DNA of 64,000 nt. Source: Takakia lepidozioides (lineage: Eukaryota; Streptophyta; Takakiopsida; Takakiales; Takakiaceae). Location of the stretch: the NCBI GenBank assembly GCA_030704615.1, contig CM060733.1:59706001-59770000 (forward strand), given 5' to 3'. Of this stretch, positions 32,110-43,008 are shown piece after piece. The position numbers were made by a program, and so were the translations under genes. The notes beneath the pieces were generated by a model. The model was not told the DNA's origin and did no database searches. It saw only the letters and a list, made by a program, of their open reading frames with translations. Within the stretch, counting starts at the first letter, position 1; every line of letters starts with the position of its first letter.

Positions 32110-32460
32110 GTGGAGGTTTGGAAGGTTTCAGCTTTACAGACCTCAGTTTTCAGTTTATAGCAAAATTTTCAACCATATAGACTTCAATTTCCAATTTTAC
32201 AGACCTCAGTTTTCAGTTTATGGCAAGATTTTCAGTCAGTCCTTCAGACATCTCAGTTAAATTTTTAGCTACCATTGATTTCAATTTTATAGACTTCAGT
32301 TCTCAATTTTATAGATTTCATTTCAGTTTTACAGACCTCAATTTTCAGTTTACAGCAAGATTTTCAGCCAGTCCTTCAGACATCTCAGTTAATTTCTTAA
32401 CTACCATTGATTTCAGTTTTACAGACTTTTAGTTTTCAGTTTTGCAAACTTCAGATTTTT
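32110..32460. repeat. TTTTACAGACTTCAGTTTTCAG repeats
   Basis: The same word family fills the spacer of the fold-back at 31,036-31,215. A longer piece, GCAAGATTTTCAGCCAGTCCTTCAGACATCTCAGTTAA, occurs twice (about 32,222 and 32,355). It is a degenerate tandem array. Confidence 0.75.
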
Positions 32461-33322
32461 AATTTACACCTAACCAACAATGTATTTAGGAGTTATAGAG
32501 GCATACTGGACACATCACAAACATATATATATAGCTTTCAAACTACCAAACCATGTTGTTAAATATTCCCTTCAGTTCCATTATATTCATTTTCTTTCAT
32601 TTATCAGAAATGACTTCCACATTCAATTTTATCTTTTTTGCATTTTTTTCTTGCATTTAATTTATTATCATCAGGACTGCCAACACTACCGTTTCAGTTT
32701 TGTGATTAGGGTGGAGCCATTACGCGACTAGCCGATTGTTTATAATTATTGAAGGGAAAAAATTAAACCCTTACAAGCTTGGAGGCTGCCGCCCATGTGG
32801 CCTAGACACACGGGGATTGTGAAGGAGATACTTTAGAGCAGTAAACAGAGACAATAAACCCTGAACTATGTCCGAGGGCCGGCATTGAAGCTAGAGGAAC
32901 ACGAGCGCAAAGAAGACGATGTAAGCCTTCAAGAAGCAAATAACCCTAGAGCAAAGGAGGAGATCAAGCATTGCATAAAGAAAGGCTGAGGGTGGAGATG
33001 GCCCAACAAACTAATCTATCTATGGAAATGAAGCTTAGACCATATGACATGGTTGTGTGAAAGGTAAAAAATCTCTCGACATGTCATGTGAAAGGCATTT
33101 TCTCAAAGTTGCCTATCACAGTGAAAGTAAAAAACATAATTAATCTGTCACAAAAAAGGTCGGGCCACCTGTCAAAAAACAACGCTCCATCCCCTCCTTG
33201 GGAGGTGGGGACATACAGCAAGGCTGCGGGACTTCGACCCCCGGATCTCTGGCCTACGCCGTCAGGTTCTGTGAACGGACATCCAACCCAGTCTGGACGT
33301 CGTCCTTCAGGTGTACCGGCTT
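32461..33322. other. non-coding
   Basis: No supported gene. AT-rich to 32,760, then ordinary composition. Confidence 0.4.
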
Positions 33323-33738
33323 GACCTTTATGAGAGATGCGATTGTACGCAATCTGTTGATTTTTTAAGGCCTTAGATGTCAATATTGTCAGTGGCGTGG
33401 ATGTCCCAATTCTCTGAGCAGTAGTCATCTGCACGTGGCAGGAAAGCAGGTATGTTCATATGACCTTTATGAGAGATGCGATCATACGCAATCTGTTGAT
33501 TTTCAAGGCCTTAGATGTCAATATTTTCAACGGTGTGGATGTCCCAATTCTCTGAGCAGTAGTCATCTGCACGTGGCAGGAAAGCAGGTATGTTCATATG
33601 ACCTTTATGAGAGATGCGATCATACGCAATCTGTTGATTTTCAAGGCCTTAGATGTCAATATTTTCAACGGTGTGGATGTTCCAATTCTCTGGGCAGTAG
33701 GACATCTGCACGTGGCAGGAAAGCATGTATGTTCGTAT
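33323..33738. repeat. three-unit 138-bp tandem repeat
   Basis: Units begin GACCTTTATGAGAGATGCGA at 33,323, 33,462 and 33,600. The second and third are nearly identical; the first differs more. The array is followed by a GA microsatellite (33,768-33,792). Confidence 0.92.
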
Positions 33739-35015
33739 GTTCTTGTCTTGTCGTCTTCTGGAGGGAGAGACGAGAGAGAGAGAGAGAGAGTGTGTGTGGA
33801 GGCAAAGGATTGGAGTGTGAAGGATTCTGGATTTGCTTGGAATCCATTGGAATGGAGATGGTGGTGGGGATGGGGCTGCGGTGGGGCCGGAGGAAGCAAG
33901 CTTTGTTTCTTGTTTCTTCCACACGAGCTGCCTAGTATTCTGCACAGGCTTGCTATTTCCTGGATAGACCGGGGAAAGTGATGGCGCAGAAGTAGGGAAG
34001 AATTAAGGGAGTGAGGGAAGGGTTGGCGGGTAGCGTGCACTCACGGATCTCCAGGTCCGAAGATTCGGGTGTGTGGGACCCCCCGCCGTCATCGTCTCAT
34101 TGAAGTCGGAGGGGCGGTCTGTCGTTGCTAGCTTTCCAATCGGGAGAGGCTCAAGGGTGGTTTGCTTTGCTCACACATGCTAGCCCGATGCATCAGGTGC
34201 GTTCGCATTTGTTCTGCTGCTGCGTAGCAGTATTCGGGGTTTTTGTGGATTTCCACCAGTGTTCTGTTGTTCTTGGGGAGCTCATTCCGGACACAGTTCG
34301 TGCTTGGTTGAGCCTGAAAACAGCGCAAGAGACTGCCCCCCCTGGATGGGCCCCATAGGAGCGCAGACGGCTGTAGGCTGAAGATTGCAAAGCGCTGTGC
34401 AGTAGTGCGACTTTTTTAGGATGGTGGTCAATCTCATGTGCTAGATTCTCTCTGTGGATTGCACTGTAGTATGCCCTTTCGTCTGCTGAGAATTCGGTTT
34501 CAATGTCCTATGGCAGCTATCCGATTCTGCAGTAGCAGCTACGCATCCGCTTTTGCTAACAAAGGTTGAACTTTTGCACCTGCGCTTGTGTTCTGCACGC
34601 TGCTACAAACTACCCCTTTCGACCATCTATAACGTGTTACTCAATGAAGGTTGAGCATTTCGCCTATTATCATATACGTTACACACCATAGTTTGCTTAT
34701 TGTCAGCGTGTACATACATATCACAATTGGTTGTGTTTTTGTTTTGTTGTGTGTCTGTCCGTCAGCATGTGCAGGCCTCCATATGTCTTCTGCTTGCAAC
34801 CCAAGGTGTGTTAATGTTCTGTACTGTTTTCAGGCAGAAGAGAAATACTTGGATCTCTTCCCATCCGGCTGGCAACACATGGCAACCCAGAATCCACACA
34901 TTCATTTTTTGAGCTTTGAAGAAAACTCTGGGAGCCTCTTGCCACTTCTTCCATCTCAAGGTAGAGTGGAGAGAGTCCAGAGAAATGGATCTCCCTCAAG
35001 ACAGTGGCCCTGATC
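33739..35015. other. upstream region of the TAR-like gene
   Basis: No protein-coding exon is supported. Splice-like sites near 33,736 and 34,834 suggest possible 5' untranslated exons, but none can be confirmed. A stop in frame with the TAR start lies at about 34,962, so the first in-frame ATG is at 35,016. Confidence 0.4.
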
Positions 35016-37392
35016 ATGTCAGTGCTTCTGAACCTGGCCTTATGGCTGCCTCAGCAACAACTGCTGCAGCTGACAAATCCTCCCCACTGGCCGACTGCCG
35101 CAGTTCAAGCTGCAGAAGCTGCAGCTTTGCATTGGTGTTCGGGGCATGGCATCGTGTTTGTGGACACAATGGCAGTTGATGGTGCAGGAACCCCTGTGTG
35201 TGAGTGCCATGACTGCTTTACTGGGCCTGACTGTGCCCTCCGCATCCCAGCCTGTGTTGCTGATGCTAACAGGTGCCCCCTAAGTTTTTTTGCCTCTGTA
35301 TACTTTCCTTTCGAGCATTCTTCTCTTTTTTCCTCTTCGACCAAAAATAGTTAGCGTTATTGTATGGCCTTCATGTATTGCTCACCATTCTGTGAGTTGC
35401 TGAAGACATTTCATAGTCTTGAGCACTTTTTAGAACTGCTGTATCCACAATGTTGAGAGTTCCACAGTTAGTGGTATGTTTTTTGAATGCAGCGGAGACC
35501 CCCTTCTTTTTGAAGCATATTGGAGGCAGAATGCAGAGTTGGGTACAGTGGTTATACCAGGGTGGTATCGCATGAGCTACCAAACTGGGGAATCTGGCCG
35601 AACTCTCTATACAGAGGCACTTGAGGCTTCCATTCGGGCCCTGCATGCGCTGGTGGGCAATGCAGTGACAGAGGGCCGCTACGTCGTGGTGGGCACTGGT
35701 TCCCTGCAGCTCATCAATGCTGCGGTCTCTAGCCTTGCCCTTGACAGCTCTGCAACTGTCTCCAATGTGGTTTCTCGTCCCCTTTCTACGGGGTACACAT
35801 TTCTTACGAGAATCTTATGGGAGCTTTGTACTTAATGAGAGACTTGCTCGAACACCCTTTTCTGTCCTTTACTTTCCTTTTGGACACTGACAGAGGCTAT
35901 TTTGCGCTGCTGTAGGTCTGCATGCTTTGTCAAGCACCAGGCATTCTAGGAACTAACATGTGGATCTTTCCTCATAAGTACCTTGTGAGTTTTTGGAGAT
36001 CCATCCAGCTACTTGTACATAGGAGTTAAGTAGTCACAATTGGTGTATCTCTGCAGGCCTATCATTCACAGACTGAGTTTTTTGCAACACCACATTATCG
36101 ATGGGCAGGAGATTCCAAGCAGTTTCCTCCTATTCCAAAAGGAGAAGCAGTGATTGAACTAATAGCATCGCCCAACAATCCTGATGCATCCATTCAAGAG
36201 GTGGCATGGAATGGGACTGCTTCCATAATATATGACCATGCCTACTACTGGCCGCACCTCACTGCCATGACAAAGCCTGTTGACCAGGATATCATGCTCT
36301 TTACTCTGTCAAAGGTCACTGGCCATGCGGGCAGCCGTGTTGGGTATCCACTCTACCTCCTTTCTTGGATTTGCACCTCCAGGAATCAGGACAAAGAGCA
36401 ATATAAGCAGGCCACCCTTTCCTCTTGTGCGTTTGCTTGAGCAGCCACCACAACCATAAAGGGTTACCTGACTTGGAGCTGGTTATGTGATGCAGATGGG
36501 CAATAGTGAAGGACCCCAGCATATATTTGAGGATGATGGAGTATGTGCAATATAACACATTGGGTGTATCTCATGATTCACAGCTGCGTGCCACACAACT
36601 TCTGAATACAGTGCTGAAAACCTATTCAAAGCACCCCGTTTCACAGCAGCAAGGGCTTTTCCACTTCGGGAAAGAAGTTCTGCAAGCGCGCTGGGCCAGG
36701 CTGCAGTCTATCTTCAATGTCTCCTCCCGGTTTACACTCCAGCGCTTGGAACCACAGTACTGCTCCTTCTTTGGGAAGCTGTCTGCCCCTTCTCCAGGTG
36801 CCTGCCCAGTCGTGCCAAATTTGTGATGAATTTTTTTCATAATGGTTAAGTGAAACTAAAGGATAGACAGTCATGCTGCACCTAATCAGGGAAAACATGG
36901 AAGAAGAGACTTACTTGAATGCACTATGGTTTTTGTTACCAGGCACTAGCGAGCACTAACTTGGTCTGAGTAGGAAGCAGATTTGGACCAATTTCTTGTC
37001 AGTCCATTCTCCATTTATTGGTCCTCAGATTAAACTACATTCTAGAATGGCCCTGTTTACTGGAAGGTTGAGTGACTTGTGAGGAAAGAACTGAAGAGAA
37101 AGGGACTCTGATCCCAAGTCCAGCGGCTCTGTAATCCCTTTGCAAGTGATCATTGAGATGTGATTGTTGACTGATTGATTTTGTGTTTGTATAATAGGAT
37201 ATGCATGGGTTCACTGCGAGTGGGAGGAAGATGGAGACTGTTTAGCTGTGATGAGTGCAGCCGGCATAATTGGGCGAGCAGGCAATGCTTTTGGAAACTG
37301 ATGATCGTTACGTGCGCCTCAGCCTACTCAAACGCCAGTCCGACTTCGACAATTTGGCTGACCACCTTGTTGCACTCATTGCAGAGGGCTAA
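35016..37392 (+). CDS. tryptophan aminotransferase-related (TAA1/TAR, alliinase family), two frame problems
   Basis: TAA/TAR enzymes are PLP-dependent and convert tryptophan to indole-3-pyruvate for auxin synthesis. Exons are 35,016-35,272, 35,493 to about 35,795, 36,057-36,343, 36,496-36,797 and 37,198-37,392; most junctions keep frame. Exon 1 has a hydrophobic N-terminus (VLLNLALWL) and the EGF-like alliinase motif CECHDCFTGPDC. Exon 2 has YWRQNAELGTVVIPGW and YVVVGTGSLQLINAAVSSL. Exon 3 has SPNNPD, YDHAYYWPH and the PLP lysine in LFTLSKVTGHAGSRVG; exon 4 starts WAIVKDP. In exon 5 an extra A at about 37,296 shifts the frame before DRYVRLSLLKRQSDFDNLAD, and the exon 2-3 junction does not resolve in frame. 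Length (about 380 residues) suits the family. It is either a pseudogene or has assembly errors. Confidence 0.85.
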
Positions 37393-39466
37393 TGGACTGT
37401 CCTGTGTCCTCCTTCACGCTGTGAGTGTTGGATGACAAGGCAGGGAATCAGAAGCCATGATTACCCCAGCACATGTTTGTCAGAGCAGCTGTCAACTGGG
37501 ATGGTGGCCTATATGTTAATTGCATCAGGTGTAGCCTGGTGTTCAACTGTGGGTATTCAGTTCTAGAGGGTATTAAATGGGACACATGTTCATCTCTGGT
37601 TGAATATGCTGCCCAGTCCATCGTGTGGTTTTCAACTGTGGTTGAATTCAAACCATTCATATGAAGTCCAACCGTGGTTGGATAACAAACGGCCTGTAGG
37701 TGATACAATGGGATCCATTCATCTATGGTTGAATATACTGCCCATTGGCATATTGTGGGTTTCAGCTGTGGCTGAATACAAACTATTCATATGAGTGAGA
37801 TTAGGACATGCATGGTAGACATGACTCTCAACAATGGTGCTGTGCACCTTGTTTGGTTGTATCAGGAGCAGCTGTGCTCTACTGGGATGGTGGTCTATAG
37901 ATTTTTATTTCTAAGCATCCTGAATTGCTTACACATTGTGAGCTCATCAGGTGTAGCATGGTGTTCAACTGTGGCTGAATACAGAACTATGGAATCCATT
38001 TTCATTTATGGTTGAATGTATTGCTCATGTGTATAGTGTGGTTTTCAACTGTGGCTGAATACAAGCCATTCATATGTGATAGATAAAGACAAGCATGGTA
38101 GACATGACTTTCAACATTGGTGCTGTGCACCTTGTTTGGTTGTATTGTAATACTCTCGGAGTGAATAAATGTATGCATGGCATAGAATTAGGTCAGGGCC
38201 CTCTTATCAAGAACTCTGCAACTATGCCTTGGACAGCTTGTAGCACCTTGGCATTGCATTCTAATAACCTTGATGTGGCTTCCACGAGGTGCTGACAAGA
38301 AAGTTTGAGTGTCCCGGGACTTCTCTGGAGTGTTGAGATGGAGTGAGAACAATTTGGTCAGTTGCATATCCTTGCTTCATAAGTTGTTTGTGCAGCATCT
38401 GTTCTAAACATCACCCACTCGAGGATTGGGTGGAATAGGAATAGCAAGTGGCATGCTTTAAAAGAGTGTGTATTAAAGTGGCCTCAACGTTGTTCCCTTG
38501 GCTTTTGGCCTAAGTTCCTGAGCCATGTGCAGATCAGTGGCTCTCGGGACTCAAATTCAAACAAGTGCCTTGCTGGTGATCAAACAAGTGCAGACTCCTG
38601 AATATCTGAATCTTCTTTACCCCTACAGATTGTCAACTGACCAGCTATGAAATCCTGTTGCATGAAAGCTCAGGGTTTTTGGTTTTCCCCAAACTTGAGA
38701 GGAGCAATTCTAAGGTATAAAGTCCAGTATGAATGCCCATAGATAAGACAGGATGATGTCGTTACAACATCAGCAAGTACGCTCCTTTTGGATAGCACTC
38801 CACATTCCCTCTGCAGTACTCAAATGATAAGTATCAGACTTTCACCAACGTGAATGTGGTAGAAGATACAGTTGTAATTGTGTAGTTTCCTCAACACAAA
38901 GCCCGTCTCTCCGAAAAGATCTACATTTTTCTCGCTCACATGTTCGACTGTATGATATAATGTATCAGAACAAATTGGACTAAACCACAGCGTGCCCACG
39001 AGTTTGCTCAAGGGGTTGCGAAGGAAAAGCTCCTCTTGGGTTGTCACAGATTCTGCATGTCAGGGGGAGAATACTGGAACCACGGCTTTACCTAACTTGT
39101 CGGAGGGTCTGAGAGACACATGTACAGTAGTCTACGAAACACGCTTTTGGGTTTGCATTGATGATCAGTGCAACGTGGGATGGCCGGTGCTGCTCATGCG
39201 GAAAGAACGGTGGCTATCACAAGTGCTCGGAGTCGATCCATATCTGTGTGCTGGCAGAGCAGGCTTCTTGGAAATGCGCTTACCCCGTCACCACCGTCTC
39301 GCTCACCCACGCCGCGCTATCTTACACATAAGCATCCAACAAGTGCACAAGCATCCCAATTGTGAGAGTGGGCGGTGCGAGAGAGAAACTCAGTAATTTG
39401 CTAACGTGAGTGGGGCAAGATTGGAATTCACTTTAGGAAGTGCAAGCACATCACAGTCGTTCAGCT
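37393..39466. other. intergenic; diverged TTCAACTGTGGTTGAAT repeats at 37,500-38,150
   Basis: The word TTCAACTGTGG(T/C)TGAAT(A/T)C recurs at least six times. A longer piece, GGTAGACATGACT...TGCTGTGCACCTTGTTTGGTTGTAT, occurs at about 37,811 and 38,096. No gene is supported on either strand. Confidence 0.6.
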
Positions 39467-39710
39467 ATGGCGACCAAGGCGGTTTGGAATGGGGCTGTGA
39501 TTGCTGCCACAGACTCGTACGAGACCGTGGGGGCAATGTCTACTTCCCAGTTTCCTCGGTCAATATGCAGTATGTGAAACCCAGCTCCACCCACAGCTCC
39601 TGCCCTTGGAAAGGCAAAGCCTCATACTACACCTTGGAGGTCGATGGCAAGCAAAACAAGGATGCAGCCTGGTTCACCCTACGCCATTGCCAGCCGCCTC
39701 CAAAATCAAG
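39467..39710 (+). pseudogene. DUF427-family fragment
   Basis: The ATG at 39,467 opens MATKAVWNGAVIAATDSYE. After a one-base shift near 39,530 comes GGNVYFPVSSVNMQYVKPSS then CPWKGKASYYTLEVDGK and DAAWF, the core of the small DUF427 proteins. A second shift near 39,673 precedes PTPLPAASKIK. A GT follows at 39,711, as for a splice donor, but no matching second exon was found in the next 3 kb. Two shifts in 240 bp suggest decay or assembly error. Biochemical function of the family is not established here. Confidence 0.72.
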
Positions 39711-42700
39711 GTACACAGAGAGAAGAAGAATATAAACTTTGATTACGGCCACAGTGAAGAGTACCCCCAAAATTCACAGGCATTGAAGTTTTACCATCTA
39801 TCGTGTGTAATTTCTGTCCCTGAGCACTTGCAACAGGAAGTCAGATTTGGGAGTAGTACCGGATTATGTGAGAGAATGAAGAAGCTGCAGCGATTTGGTT
39901 GGAAGAGATATGTTCTGGGTTGAAACATCCATGGTTGTTTAGCGTGGAGAGGTCAATTCAAGTTATAATTATTCACTCGAATTCAGATGACGGAGGTTGA
40001 TGCTACGTGTAGAGAAGATACCTTGAGCGGTGGTTGCATGTGGACAATTGGTAACCCCCCTATGTTGGTGTCTGTACAGTAGAGTGGACACTGTTAAGAT
40101 TATCGTGCATTGGTTTTCATCTTGGTTTGAAGGGGGAAGTCTTGGAGACTCCTATAGTCTGCGTTGCTGCCAAGGCATGCTGAATGTGGGTGGATCTCTT
40201 GACAGTAAGGAAAGGAATGAATGAAATGAAGTGGAACTTTAGAATGCAAGGAAAGAAGAAGGAATGGAAAGAAGAAGTTTATCAGGAGGGAGAGAATGTA
40301 CTCATAAGACGTTGTTGGCCGTAGCCTTGTGGCCATTGACCCCGCGCCCAGTTTGAGCGGAACAGAAATTGAGAGACAGTGAGATTGGCGGCTGGACGTG
40401 TAGGAAACATGGATTGATTGGAGTGTATAGATACACAGTATAGAGATACAACCTAATGGGATGTTTTGTAATGTGCATGACCTCTTGTGGTGACTGCAGG
40501 ATCACGTGGCTTTCTGGAAAGAAGTGAAGATAGAGAAAGCTTAGAAATGATTGCCAACTCCATGCTGGAATATGGCATTTGGACTTATAGACACTTGGAC
40601 TACTAGATAGCACATTTGTTCAGACAGAGTGATATAGTGGGTTACAATGTGCACCGCATGAGTGTTTTTGGTTCGGAAGTTTTTGTGAAATGGTACATGG
40701 CCTCTTCCCCAGGCAGCTCCCTTCCCCTTCTTCTTTCCCTTGGGACTCTCTCTAGCGTTGTGTGCTGGACTTCATAGATGAATCTTATGCTTTTCAAGGA
40801 GTAAGCTGAACAACAGAAGTTGTGCCATGTTTCAATGTTCTTTATGCCTGATGGTGGTGGCAGGAGTGGAGGAAGGTAGGCTGAAAGGGGGTGTTCCATT
40901 GATCTCAAACTTAGTGTTTTCTAGAAGCAGTCATTGGCAATCACTCCAGTCACATTGCATCCAATCCTTGATGTGCATATCTACATATCGAGGAGTCACT
41001 GGTGGGTGACTGCAGACTTGCTATCAAGAGTGCTGCTACAAGACAACTAGAAACAGCAGGATCACGGCATGCAACATTATGCACTATGTTGCGATTGTCA
41101 AAGGGCGCCTAGAACTCAATATATGTACATCCTATTCCGGGTGGTTTAACTCTCCATACTGCCTTTCCCCTGTTCACTACTGTTACGAATGCTCAATACT
41201 GCGCAGGTGACAACAGAAGGCCATTTTGTTCATGTCAATCAGCTCCTAGTGAACTTTTATGCAACTGCCAATGGTTCAATATGGTTGCCAGGCAGGTACT
41301 CTTGAACCTCTGTTTTACTACCCTTTTTGAGAGATTTGGTACCTATATAGACCTTTCCAAGGTGGTAAAGCCCCGCAAGGTGGACGTTGTAGAAGATCCA
41401 AGGTAGATGGGTATGAGATCAAAGAGCACGCTGTTGATAGAAAAGGATGTAGGCTGAAGAGGTGAGAACAGCAGCATCCTGAACAGGGTTGACGGAGGCG
41501 TCGTTGAGCAGTACAAACAAACATGTTGTCACAGTTTTTGCACTGTGCTGTATAGTGGCCACACCCCATGGACCCAACATGACAGCACACAGCATACAAG
41601 TCGTACACAGAGCCCTGCACTTTCCTTGCTTTTACCCTGCACCCGTCCCCCGCTGCACATCACGTCATGTTTCACCAAGTCACCTTGGTAATGTGTCCTT
41701 TGCTTCAATGCTACAACCCTGTGTCTGTCAGTCTCAGGATTACAATTTTTGTAGGTTGCAATCCGGTGCTTCTACCATTTGAACAAGGGGATCCAGCATA
41801 CAATTCAAGTATCCTGCAAAGCACAATCACGCAGTAGTGAATTGAAACAAAACAGCTTAGAACTTTGATAAGACATTCTTCATCCTCTGTACTTAAGTAG
41901 AAAACATTATTCGGTGTCCTACTGCGCTTTATGTGTATGCCTTGTTGGCTCTGCAAAAGCTTCAAGTCTAAGTCCAAGATGCAGAATGTTTTGACGAGTG
42001 TACCCGAAAATTTGACGAAAGAAGCAAAGGATTGTTCACTGACCCCAGAAGATTGCTCAGATCCAGTCCTCGGAGTGGATAATACACTGGCGTTTCATCC
42101 TTGGTATATGAATACCGCTCCACTCCATAGAATCGCAACATTTATATGCAATGTGAAGTAAGAGTTTGAATAAAGTCCCAGCGTCCTCAAGTTCCAAAAT
42201 GAAGAATAGGATGGGAGATACCAGAGAGAGGGCAACCTTCCAGTCACCTTCAACCCACTGTGCCCTGCTGGATTACAAATACAGGCATTGTGAACTACTA
42301 AACGGTCTTGCAAATAGCAGTGCACATCCCAACAATGCCCAGGTTGCAGCTTGCGCTGGAATTGCGTGAGATTTGCCCTTCTTGGCCACTTCTGCTTCTT
42401 TTACTTATGAGAATCTCTTACAGTCAACAACACTTTCTCAGTATCCAAAGTTTTGATGGGATGGCTTCATATGCTATGCTTTCTGAAGTTGTCTACCTGT
42501 ACTTTACCTTTGATAGTAGGTTGAGGGGTTGAAGCACTGAACTCCAGGAAAGGCACCTTGATGTGAAGAACCAGCACAGGCGGAAGGCGAAATATGCTCA
42601 GCTTCTTGGTGGAAGTCCTAGGTGCCTGTCACCAGAAGCCCAGATTACAGATGCATTTTCTGCTGTTGTCCTGTTAAAGTTAACAAATGTTACTTCTCCA

Positions 42701-43008
42701 GAAAAGTTTCATGAGTTGCAGTGGACAGTGCTGCACTCTGCATCTGTGCTGTGGCCGTTTAATCTCGATACATTTCTGACTTGACAAGCGCCAGAGTTTG
42801 CCTTTGCTCGTAAGTTTGATGATTTTCAGAGCAGGTTTAGTGACAGAAAATCATTATTTTTCACTTGTGGCTATTAGTTTACTTGGTATAGCTGGGACTC
42901 AAATGTTATGTGGCATATGTATTTGAAGGGAAAAATGGGTTTGTATACCAAAGTGTGCATTGTTTGTGTCTATGCATGTATGTGTCTGTGGAAGAGACCA
43001 AGGAATAC
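39711..43008. other. mostly non-coding
   Basis: No convincing gene. The open frame at 42,563-42,784 (73 codons, plus) has no family I recognise. A copy of the repeat described at 43,361 is at 40,289-40,375. Confidence 0.45.
40289..40375. repeat. dispersed repeat, partial copy
   Basis: GAGAATGTACTCATAAGACGTTG and GGCCATTGACCCCGCGCCCAG match the starts of the tandem copies at 43,361 and 43,586. Confidence 0.8.

Noticed and set aside
33768-33792. GA-rich track read as Glu/Arg-rich peptide in several frames.
   Set aside because: A simple microsatellite.
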